The position numbers and the translations under genes are program-made. A stretch of DNA of 5,772 nt, taken from NCBI GenBank assembly GCA_003450915.1, contig DMEM01000200.1, positions 1 through 5,772 of the forward strand, given 5' to 3'. This stretch comes from Alphaproteobacteria bacterium. Its GTDB lineage: Bacteria; Pseudomonadota; Alphaproteobacteria; UBA1280; UBA12223. The notes under the pieces were generated by a model. It did no database searches. It worked only from the letters and a program-made list of their open reading frames with translations, and was not told where the DNA came from. Of the stretch, positions 1 through 4,607 are shown in pieces (the first letter of the stretch is position 1; each line of letters opens with the position of its first letter).

Positions 1-393
1 GTCACTATCTTTTTTATTTTCTACTAAGTATCTAAGAGTTTCCTCTATATAAATTGAGGATACAGGTATGTAGTGATTTTTATACCATTGACCAGCACCA
101 GCCATGATTAATCTATTATATATTTTACTTAATTCTTTCATATCTATTGATTTTTTTTCTAAATAAATTTTATGCTTCAAATATACTACATCCAATAACT
201 TGTCCAAAGCATCTCTTCTTAAGTTATCTGAAAGGATAGAACTATCTAATTTAACTGGTTTACCTATAATTCTTGACAACTTGGCAATATCTTTATACTT
301 TTTATTAAATTTAGATTCTTGAGTTTTTTTATAAATGATCAAATAAATGATATTAGCAACTATAAAGTATAATATATATAATAGTGTTTCCAT
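1..393 (-). CDS. Membrane-anchored protein of unknown function, 5' part only (runs off left edge)
   Basis: I do not recognise this protein. The frame is open from an ATG at 393 to the window edge, giving 131 codons without a stop. The start is supported by AAAGGA ending 8 to 9 bases upstream. Residues 3-21 (TLLYILYFIVANIIYLIIY) form one hydrophobic segment with almost no N-terminal tail, followed at once by KK. By the positive-inside rule this predicts an N-terminal anchor with the rest in the cytoplasm. Residues 22-131 are charged and probably helical, with a GAGQWYKNHYIPV stretch near 101-113. It follows the tail terminator gene after 44 bases. In lambda-like phages the tail tube gene is expected here, and an anchored cytoplasmic protein is not a normal virion part. 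It may be a cargo gene (for example exclusion or lysogenic conversion) carried in operon orientation. That role is inference from position and topology. That the gene is real is well supported. Confidence 0.72.
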   Translation of the reverse strand, partial: METLLYILYFIVANIIYLIIYKKTQESKFNKKYKDIAKLSRIIGKPVKLDSSILSDNLRRDALDKLLDVVYLKHKIYLEKKSIDMKELSKIYNRLIMAGAGQWYKNHYIPVSSIYIEETLRYLVENKKDSD

Positions 394-407
394 ATTTCAC
401 GTCCTTT

Positions 408-429
408 TATTCTTATTTAAATAAGAATA
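408..429. repeat. 22-bp perfect AT-rich palindrome between two late genes
   Basis: Positions 408-429 read the same on both strands, with half-site TATTCTTATTT. The palindrome lies in the 44-base gap between the tail terminator stop (438) and the ribosome binding site of the next gene. In RNA it could form about an 8-bp A/U-rich stem with a small loop, which is weak for a terminator and has no following T-run. It could be a protein binding site, an RNA processing site, or a chance product of AT-rich sequence. Confidence 0.5.
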
Positions 430-437
430 TTGTACAA

Positions 438-893
438 CTAAACATCATCAAAAACAACTAAAACATTAAAGCTAGATTTTTTTAAAGGTTGTCCGTTTTC
501 TGGATCTAGAGTTTCTGTTTCAGACGGTGTTAAACTTAATTGCATAATATCTGTTGTTGTATCGACCGAAGGGACAAGCGGAACGCAAATATCATAACTT
601 GATAGTGATTGCCTTACAGACTCTTCAAATTTAGCTAGCTCCATATTAATTTCATTTTCTGCTAATTCTTTATTTAAATATAATTCAATTTCTATAGCTT
701 GCTCAATAGTATCAATTCTAGGACTGTAAACTGTATCAATTACTTTGGACTCTCCATCAAACAGTAAAATAAGCTTTTCTTCATTCATTTCGTAGTCAAA
801 CTCTTTATTTCTGAATAACACAAACTTATTGGCAATCATGGCACCTTCTAAAATATTATAAATTGATTGAATTATTTGTTCTCTTTTTATCAT
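438..893 (-). CDS. Probable phage tail terminator / tail completion protein (lambda gpU position)
   Basis: This 151-residue cytosolic protein would cap the tail tube and form the tail side of the head-tail joint. The assignment rests mainly on gene order (after a DUF6441-type gene), length (lambda gpU is 131 residues) and overall pattern: an N-terminal helix MIKREQIIQSIYNIL, alternating strands, a long charged helix (residues 62-95) and a final hydrophobic strand FNVLVVFDDV. No diagnostic motif is visible. The ATG overlaps the preceding stop by one base (TAATG), and GGAG lies about 8 bases upstream, so start and translational coupling are convincing. It has no signal peptide or membrane segment. 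It could instead be another small tail-joining protein of the HK97 gp10 or gpZ type. Confidence 0.55.
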   Translation of the reverse strand: MIKREQIIQSIYNILEGAMIANKFVLFRNKEFDYEMNEEKLILLFDGESKVIDTVYSPRIDTIEQAIEIELYLNKELAENEINMELAKFEESVRQSLSSYDICVPLVPSVDTTTDIMQLSLTPSETETLDPENGQPLKKSSFNVLVVFDDV

Positions 894-1537
894 TATTTTT
901 TCTCCAGTTTTCCTAGTTCTTGACTAATATAATCTTTAAGTTTTCTTTGTGCTTTTTTACTCGCTTGTTCAAAGTTAAGCTTTTTTGTATGTCTTGTTTG
1001 TTTAACTAAAAAGAAGTATACCACAGTTTCAGCCTCAGACTCATTACGAGAATTAGTCTTTCTGATAACTTTATTTCCTCTTTTATTAGTTTTGTGAATA
1101 GTTTGTCCTACTAAGTAGGCTTTGCCCTTGGTATCTTGTGCAAAATATAACACAGGAAAAGACTTCTTCCAGGTCTCAGGGGTATATCTTTTTTTACCTG
1201 GGGCTTTAGGGACATTATTACTAGGAATAGCAATCCATTTTCTACCCCTAGTAGGTTTTCTTATTTCGGCATTTTCAAAACCTTCCATGATTTTGGGAGA
1301 CTTTGTATAAACTAAAGCTTTTGTAAACTTATCAGCATCAGATTTATTATAAAAATTAACTTTCCAACTTTTAGAAAGCCCATAACCAAGTCTAGCTCTT
1401 TGAGTTTGGCCGATCATTTCCTTTTTAAGCTCGTTACCAGCCTTAGTAACCGCACGATTCACAGCACGCAAAACATTTCTATTTTTTTGTTCGATGATTT
1501 TCTCTAGATCACCTTTTAGCGCTGCTTTAAATTCCAT
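893..1537 (-). CDS. DUF6441-family phage tail-region protein
   Basis: This 214-residue basic protein fits the pattern I know for DUF6441, an uncharacterised family found among phage head-tail genes. Seen are an N-terminal helical part ending AGNELKKEMIGQ (residues 33-44), LSKSWKVNFYN (54-64), ALVYTKSPKIMEGFENAEIR (74-93), WIAIPSNNVP (101-110), RYTPETWKKSFPVLYFAQ (117-134) and VVYFFLVKQTRHTKKLNF (172-189). A role in head-tail joining or tail completion (gpZ or HK97 gp10 position) is inferred from context. The ATG at 1537 has AGGAG 9 bases upstream, but that site is inside a perfect hairpin (see 1538-1573). The stop overlaps the next gene's ATG. Its first nine codons closely resemble a stranded gene start at 2539, so this copy was probably once joined directly to the gpFII-like gene, or was brought in with the inserted plus-strand unit. 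Confidence 0.75.
   Translation of the reverse strand: MEFKAALKGDLEKIIEQKNRNVLRAVNRAVTKAGNELKKEMIGQTQRARLGYGLSKSWKVNFYNKSDADKFTKALVYTKSPKIMEGFENAEIRKPTRGRKWIAIPSNNVPKAPGKKRYTPETWKKSFPVLYFAQDTKGKAYLVGQTIHKTNKRGNKVIRKTNSRNESEAETVVYFFLVKQTRHTKKLNFEQASKKAQRKLKDYISQELGKLEKK
1521..1537. repeat. Left copy of 17-bp direct repeat bracketing the inserted unit
   Basis: The plus-strand sequence GCTGCTTTAAATTCCAT is the first codons of the DUF6441 gene read backwards. It matches 2523-2539 at 16 of 17 positions. Extending the alignment to 1512-1537 against 2514-2539 gives 22 of 26 matches. The copies lie 1002 bp apart and enclose the plus-strand gene with its promoter and terminator. They could have been the crossover site for its gain, or simply the shared start of two related gene versions. 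Confidence 0.7.
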
Positions 1538-1573
1538 AAAAAAATACTCCTATAATTAATACAGGAGTATTTT
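1538..1573 (-). promoter_or_regulatory. Hairpin that sequesters the DUF6441 ribosome binding site; terminator-like
   Basis: Positions 1541-1551 (AAAATACTCCT) and 1563-1573 (AGGAGTATTTT) are perfect inverted repeats of 11 bp with an 11-base loop. On the minus-strand RNA the 3' arm carries AGGAG, the ribosome binding site of the gene starting at 1537. It is followed by seven U residues that end directly at the AUG. The element therefore looks both like an intrinsic terminator and like an RNA structure that hides the Shine-Dalgarno site. Either function would hold down tail gene expression unless polymerase is antiterminated or the stem is opened. The structure is seen directly, and the function is inference. 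Confidence 0.7.
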
Positions 1574-1639
1574 AACATATAAATTATTTTGAGTATTTTT
1601 TTGCTATCCTGTAATTTAAGTTTTTTAAGAAATAATAGG

Positions 1640-1668
1640 TTGACTTTTATTACCATTATACCTATATA
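1640..1668 (+). promoter_or_regulatory. Sigma-70 promoter of the plus-strand moron gene
   Basis: TTGACT (1640-1645) and TATATA (1663-1668) are separated by exactly 17 bp, a near-consensus housekeeping promoter. Transcription would begin near 1675, leaving a leader of about 30 bases before the ATG at 1706. The gene can thus be expressed in a lysogen independently of the late operon. A 5-bp inverted repeat TTTGT/ACAAA (1671-1684) spans the likely start point and could be a weak operator, though it is too short to claim. Confidence 0.75.
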
Positions 1669-1683
1669 AGTTTGTATACACAA
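1655..1683 (-). promoter_or_regulatory. Possible divergent minus-strand promoter toward the tail genes
   Basis: Read on the minus strand, TTGTGT (1683-1678) is followed after 17 bp by a perfect TATAAT (1660-1655). The -35 box matches only three of six consensus bases. The site lies inside the plus-strand promoter, so the two could not be occupied together. A transcript would start near 1648 and pass through the 1541-1573 hairpin before the DUF6441 gene. TATAAT by chance is common in AT-rich DNA, so this is a candidate only. Confidence 0.4.
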
Positions 1684-1705
1684 AAATATAATTGGATAAA
1701 TTATT

Positions 1706-2422
1706 ATGAAATATATCGTGTCAATTAACACACCTAAAGAAGCATGGAAGTTTGTAATGGGTATGTATTTTTCTTATCATAACCATTTAAAAAAGTTTGG
1801 TTATAGTTATAAACAGTTCATTCCTACTCTCCAATCTATAGATGACTTTTTTAAAGATGAATCTCATTTTCAAAAAAAGAAAAAAAATGAGTTTTATGAA
1901 GCCGATATCGCTGATATCAAAGAGGATTTTTTTAATTACTATTCTCTAGAACACTTTGAGGAAAGTATTACGTTTTTTAACGAGAATGTAATTCCTAAAA
2001 TCGATAAAGTTTTACCTAAGTTGCAAAAAATGCAAGACAACTGGGGAATGTATATTCCTGAAGAATTCAATACTTGGTTTACTTATGGTAATGGTGGTTC
2101 TTACTCTGGAGATAAAAACAACCCTGGAGTAATATTAAGATCTACTAGTTTAAATTTAAATAATATGGCATTTGTTTCTATTCACGAGCTTGTTCATGTT
2201 TGCATCCAAGAAGATATTATCCGCAAATATGATATTCCTCAAGATATTAAAGAACAAATCGTTGACGTTATATGCGTTGATTACCTAAAGACACAAAAAC
2301 ACAAGCAAAGCTTTAACACACCTGGCTTTTCTGACTTTATTACCGCCGAAACCGTGGTTGAAGATTTGCCTAGTGCTGTAAAACAACTAAAAGAATATTT
2401 GTCTTCTGAAAAGAAGTTTTAA
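1706..2422 (+). CDS. Moron-encoded putative zinc metallopeptidase (HELVH, gluzincin-like), unknown family
   Basis: This 238-residue protein belongs to no family I recognise. HELVH at residues 160-164 fits the zincin signature HExxH, with H160 and H164 as zinc ligands and E161 as catalytic base. E183 with D187 forms ExxxD 19 residues later, close to the thermolysin arrangement, and makes E183 the likely third ligand. The hydrophobic FVSI before the motif fits the usual active-site helix. The N-terminal half (residues 1-110) is helical and highly charged, with a lysine run at 57-60; residues 120-150 are glycine-rich and perhaps form the edge strand. There is no signal peptide or membrane segment, so it should act in the cytoplasm. 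The ATG has only a weak GGA upstream. With its own promoter and terminator, and opposite to the late operon, it is a classic moron layout. Host defence, exclusion or host modification are possible roles, all inferred. Loss of catalysis cannot be excluded. Confidence 0.8.
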   Translation: MKYIVSINTPKEAWKFVMGMYFSYHNHLKKFGYSYKQFIPTLQSIDDFFKDESHFQKKKKNEFYEADIADIKEDFFNYYSLEHFEESITFFNENVIPKIDKVLPKLQKMQDNWGMYIPEEFNTWFTYGNGGSYSGDKNNPGVILRSTSLNLNNMAFVSIHELVHVCIQEDIIRKYDIPQDIKEQIVDVICVDYLKTQKHKQSFNTPGFSDFITAETVVEDLPSAVKQLKEYLSSEKKF

Positions 2423-2439
2423 AAATATTTATTTTCAGA

Positions 2440-2465
2440 AAAAAGGCTCGTAAGAGTCTTTTTTT
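2440..2465 (+). terminator. Intrinsic terminator of the moron gene, stronger on the plus strand
   Basis: AAAAAGGCTC (2440-2449), loop GTAA, and GAGTCTTTTT (2454-2463) form a 10-bp stem followed by further T, 18 bases after the stop of the plus-strand gene. One pair is G-U in the plus-strand RNA. In the minus-strand RNA the same position becomes an A-C mismatch, so the hairpin should be weaker for late operon transcripts crossing in the other direction. Confidence 0.85.
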
Positions 2466-2522
2466 ATATTTATTTCAATCTGCTCAAGGCAATTACTAAA
2501 GCCTTCTTGGTAGCCTTTGATT

Positions 2523-2539
2523 GCTGCTTTAAGTTCCAT
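2523..2539. repeat. Right copy of 17-bp direct repeat bracketing the inserted unit
   Basis: GCTGCTTTAAGTTCCAT on the plus strand differs from 1521-1537 only at 2533 (G instead of A). It is the start of the stranded gene fragment and overlaps the stop of the gpFII-like gene by one base. Confidence 0.7.
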
Positions 2540-2832
2540 TATTCAATATTAACCTCATAAATATCCTTACTTAATAGTTTAGGAGAAGCCTTTAGTTTGT
2601 ATGTTTTATCGCCCAGTTTTAGTTGGTCATAAAGTTCAGGTTTAACTGTAGAGTGAATTCTAATTGATAAAGAAGTTGTTAGCATTTTATTACCAACTGA
2701 AAAGCTTTTTTGATGCTTTACCAGGTAAATTTCAGACTCTGAATTGTCTCGCTTAACAAGCAAGCCCTGCTCTCCAAAATTAGAGAACAAAGCATCACTT
2801 ATTTTAGCTCTTGCATTTGCTAGCTTATTCAT
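2539..2832 (-). CDS. Probable head-tail joining protein (lambda gpFII position)
   Basis: This 97-residue cytosolic protein would sit at the head-tail interface of the virion. It has an N-terminal helix (MNKLANARAKISDALFSNFG) followed by a beta-rich part. LGDKTYKLKASPKLLSKDIYEVNIE near the end resembles the C-terminal strand layout of lambda gpFII (117 residues, RRGDTLTIGEENFWVDRVSP). The similarity is a pattern seen by eye, and position right after the capsid and gpFI-like genes is the stronger argument. Only three bases separate it from the preceding stop. The upstream signal is weak and purine-rich (AAAGAAAG), so it probably depends on translational coupling. Its stop overlaps the ATG of the truncated fragment downstream, showing that another coupled gene once followed here. 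Confidence 0.55.
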   Translation of the reverse strand: MNKLANARAKISDALFSNFGEQGLLVKRDNSESEIYLVKHQKSFSVGNKMLTTSLSIRIHSTVKPELYDQLKLGDKTYKLKASPKLLSKDIYEVNIE

Positions 2833-2835
2833 TTA

Positions 2836-3162
2836 TTAAGCTTTCTTTGCTGTTGCTTTTTTAGGTGCTGCCTTTTTTGCAGGAGCTTTAGTAGCTGCCT
2901 TCTTAACAGGAGTTGTTTCATCTTTTTTAGGCGTTTCAGCTTTCTTTTCCTCTGCCTTAGGCTCTTGTTTAACGTCTCTTTCTTCAGCTGGTTTTCTAGA
3001 TTCAGAAATAACTTTTTCTAGCGGAGATTCCTTAACTTCTTCAGCAAAACCTCTAGAAATTAATGATTTTGCATCTTTTTCATCTAAATCAACAATTGAA
3101 CCAATTTTATGAGTACCCTTATCAGATTGAACATTTGTTTTTAACTTAACTCTTAATTCCAT
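2836..3162 (-). CDS. Small lysine/alanine-tailed head protein in the lambda gpFI position
   Basis: This protein of 108 residues has two parts. Residues 1-43 (VKLKTNVQ... IGSIVDLDEKDAKSLISRGFAEEV) resemble the small domain common in phage head genes and the C-terminal part of lambda gpFI, where short strands are followed by a helix ending in a glycine turn. Residues 44-108 are low complexity: an acidic and basic linker, then an alanine/lysine/proline tail like histone H1 tails (KKAATKAPAKKAAPKKA). gpFI assists DNA packaging by bringing prohead and terminase together. A similar helper role, with the basic tail touching DNA, is inference. The ATG follows AAGGA by 9 bases. It is the first gene after the hairpin that follows the capsid gene, so it is probably made at a lower level than the capsid protein. 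Confidence 0.6.
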   Translation of the reverse strand: MELRVKLKTNVQSDKGTHKIGSIVDLDEKDAKSLISRGFAEEVKESPLEKVISESRKPAEERDVKQEPKAEEKKAETPKKDETTPVKKAATKAPAKKAAPKKATAKKA

Positions 3163-3194
3163 GTTATTTATTCCTTATTTTAATATTTAGAGTT

Positions 3195-3222
3195 AAAAAG
3201 CCTACGATTAGCAGGCTTTTTT
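3195..3222 (-). terminator. Hairpin terminator or attenuator after the major capsid gene
   Basis: AAAAAGCCT (3195-3203) and AGGCTTTTT (3213-3221) form a 9-bp perfect stem with a 9-base loop, about 10 bases past the capsid stop. On the minus strand the 3' arm ends in five T, and the opposite orientation gives six. In the middle of an operon this suggests partial termination, or protection of the 3' end of the upstream mRNA. Either would favour the decoration and capsid proteins over the genes downstream. Confidence 0.75.
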
Positions 3223-3230
3223 ATTTACTT

Positions 3231-4247
3231 TTAAGCTACTGTTAAAGCATATGTAGCATCAATTCTATGAGGAATTGGCAGGTAGCTTGAATCTACTTTA
3301 ACCCAAGTTTCTTCTGTTTCATCATCAACAGGTAGTCTTTTAGCTAAGTAATCCATAGCCTCAACTTTATCGCCATTTTTTAACGCTCCATGATGTAATG
3401 CACCCATTACATCTTCAATATTTAATAAAATTGCTGCTTTATCGTCTAACATTGGGAATGTGTTACCTTTTGAGTCTTTACCTTTTTCAGAATAAACAAT
3501 AACATCAAAATCGCCGATTGTACCTTTATACTCAAGGCCTTTATTTGAACCACAAGCTGTTTCTAATTGTGAATTTGAACCTCTTCTTGATTCTAAAGCC
3601 TTAGTTACATCATCAGTTGCTCTAAATAAGTTCCATGAGAATGGTGTTAAAACTAGAGTTTTTGATACTGAACCACAAACATCTGCAACTTTTGTTGCAC
3701 CTGCCTCTAGCTGTTCAAATACAGGAGCTGTTTTATCTGTCCAAGCTTTAGTACCTGTTAAAGTAAGATTTAAATCGGCATGTCTACCAAAGTCAACTTC
3801 AAAAGATCTTCCGTCTTTATCACTATAAGTAATTCTACCTTCATAAAGAGCTTGTGCAGCCATAAACTTTTGTCTTTGTACAATTGATTTTTTACCGTAT
3901 ACCACACCGTTTGTCATGTGATATGTAGTATTGTCTTCAATATCATCTAGTTTTTGCCCTGGTATTCTTGAAATAGCCTTTGTAAAGTCTACTCTTTTCT
4001 TAACTCTTGAAAAAGCTGGGGTAATAGTTTTTTGTGTAAAACTTTGATCTTTTAAAACCACACCCTTTTCAATTGGGCTAATCACAGGTGCAATTTCAGG
4101 CATATCATCAACATAATCAGTTGAAATATCTGCTGTTGGGTGTGTTACCACTCTTGGAAAAGCTAACCCTAGTAAACCAGTGTCTTTTGGAGGTAAGTCT
4201 GTAACAACTCCTGTTAATACACTTGGTGTAAATTTATCTAAACTCAT
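3231..4247 (-). CDS. Major capsid protein, lambda gpE family (HK97 fold)
   Basis: At 338 residues this is nearly the length of lambda gpE (341). It is the shell-forming protein of the icosahedral head, assembling on the scaffold and expanding on DNA entry. Features of the gpE family seen here include an N-terminal arm (LTGVVTDLPPKDTGLLGLAFPRVVT), a charged extended part with ITPAFSRVKKRVDF (about 74-88), the helix KKSIVQRQKFMAAQALYEGRI (about 119-139), the strand DFGRHADLNLTLTG (about 152-165), and a C-terminal part with DDKAAILLNIEDVMGALHHGAL and YLPIPHRIDATYALTVA. The N-terminus is not obviously trimmed by sequence alone. The start has AAAGGA 8 bases upstream, placed just after the preceding stop. 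It follows the decoration gene after 12 bases and is followed by a hairpin, consistent with the highest demand in the operon. Confidence 0.9.
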   Translation of the reverse strand: MSLDKFTPSVLTGVVTDLPPKDTGLLGLAFPRVVTHPTADISTDYVDDMPEIAPVISPIEKGVVLKDQSFTQKTITPAFSRVKKRVDFTKAISRIPGQKLDDIEDNTTYHMTNGVVYGKKSIVQRQKFMAAQALYEGRITYSDKDGRSFEVDFGRHADLNLTLTGTKAWTDKTAPVFEQLEAGATKVADVCGSVSKTLVLTPFSWNLFRATDDVTKALESRRGSNSQLETACGSNKGLEYKGTIGDFDVIVYSEKGKDSKGNTFPMLDDKAAILLNIEDVMGALHHGALKNGDKVEAMDYLAKRLPVDDETEETWVKVDSSYLPIPHRIDATYALTVA

Positions 4248-4259
4248 ATCTTTAATCCT

Positions 4260-4595
4260 TTATTTTAAGAAAATACTTTTTAGATGTAGAGCATCAATTA
4301 CTTCCTCTACCTCTGTTACTGTATTAAAGTTACATTCATCTGCATGGAACTCACCTGTTTTATAAGCAATAGCAGGTTTGTCTTCTGATGTTGCATCAAC
4401 TGATTCTACTAAAATATATTTAGCATTAGCAGCTGTCGCTAAATGAATCGCTTTACCATCTGCATTAATTTCAAGAATGTCACCTCTAACATACTTTTTA
4501 CCTGCTAAAACAGTTAAACCTGTTGTTAGCCTCATAAAGTCACCTGCAATTAAATTATCAACTGGAGACTCTACTGTTTTAATACCCATATTCAT
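4260..4595 (-). CDS. Head decoration protein, lambda gpD-like
   Basis: This protein of 111 residues (lambda gpD has 110) binds as trimers on the outside of the expanded head and stabilises it against packaged DNA. It shows the family order: LTTGLTVLAGKKYVRGDIL (residues 23-41), the A/T-rich strand region AIHLATAANAKYILVESVDATSE (49-71), and the conserved end of the fold AIAYKTGEFHADECNF (75-90). AGxxxxRGxxL and the TGEF motif are the clearest family marks. The ATG at 4595 follows AAGGGG by about 9 bases. A second Met two codons later is possible. It lies 12 bases after the protease/scaffold stop and 12 bases before the capsid start, the lambda C-D-E arrangement. Nothing in it looks broken. 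Confidence 0.87.
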   Translation of the reverse strand: MNMGIKTVESPVDNLIAGDFMRLTTGLTVLAGKKYVRGDILEINADGKAIHLATAANAKYILVESVDATSEDKPAIAYKTGEFHADECNFNTVTEVEEVIDALHLKSIFLK

Positions 4596-4607
4596 AGCTA
4601 TTACCCC

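Larger units (their letters stand above)
2435..2539 (-). pseudogene. Stranded 5' fragment of a DUF6441-like gene, cut off by the inserted unit
   Basis: A 34-codon frame begins MELKAAIKGYQEGFSN and ends at a TGA at 2437-2435, inside the moron terminator region. Its ATG overlaps the stop of the gpFII-like gene as TAATG, the same coupling used between the DUF6441 gene and the tail terminator gene. Its first nine residues match the start of the DUF6441 gene at 1537 (MEFKAALKG) at seven positions, then diverge. The last residues, from about IKKDSYEPFF, are encoded by the terminator hairpin and so come from the insert. This is best read as the original start of the next operon gene, separated from its body. 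It could be translated as a short peptide, but a function is unlikely. Confidence 0.7.

Noticed and set aside
1122..1310. Plus-strand 62-codon frame opposite the DUF6441 gene
   Set aside because: Shadow of a well-supported minus-strand gene, with no ribosome binding site or promoter.
1574..1705. Possible transposon or integron ends around the plus-strand gene
   Set aside because: No inverted terminal repeats, transposase, target duplication from a known element or att-like core is visible; the only flanking repeat is the shared gene start.
1516..1731. Minus-strand 71-codon frame with a hydrophobic start, across the moron promoter
   Set aside because: It lies antisense to the start of the moron gene, its start is the complement of the moron's first codons, it overlaps the DUF6441 start in another frame, and it has no ribosome binding site. 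AT-rich noncoding DNA often reads as Ile/Leu/Tyr-rich.
2435..2539. The 34-codon frame as a genuine small gene
   Set aside because: Its last third is encoded by the moron terminator hairpin and its start matches the DUF6441 gene, so a truncated gene start explains it better.
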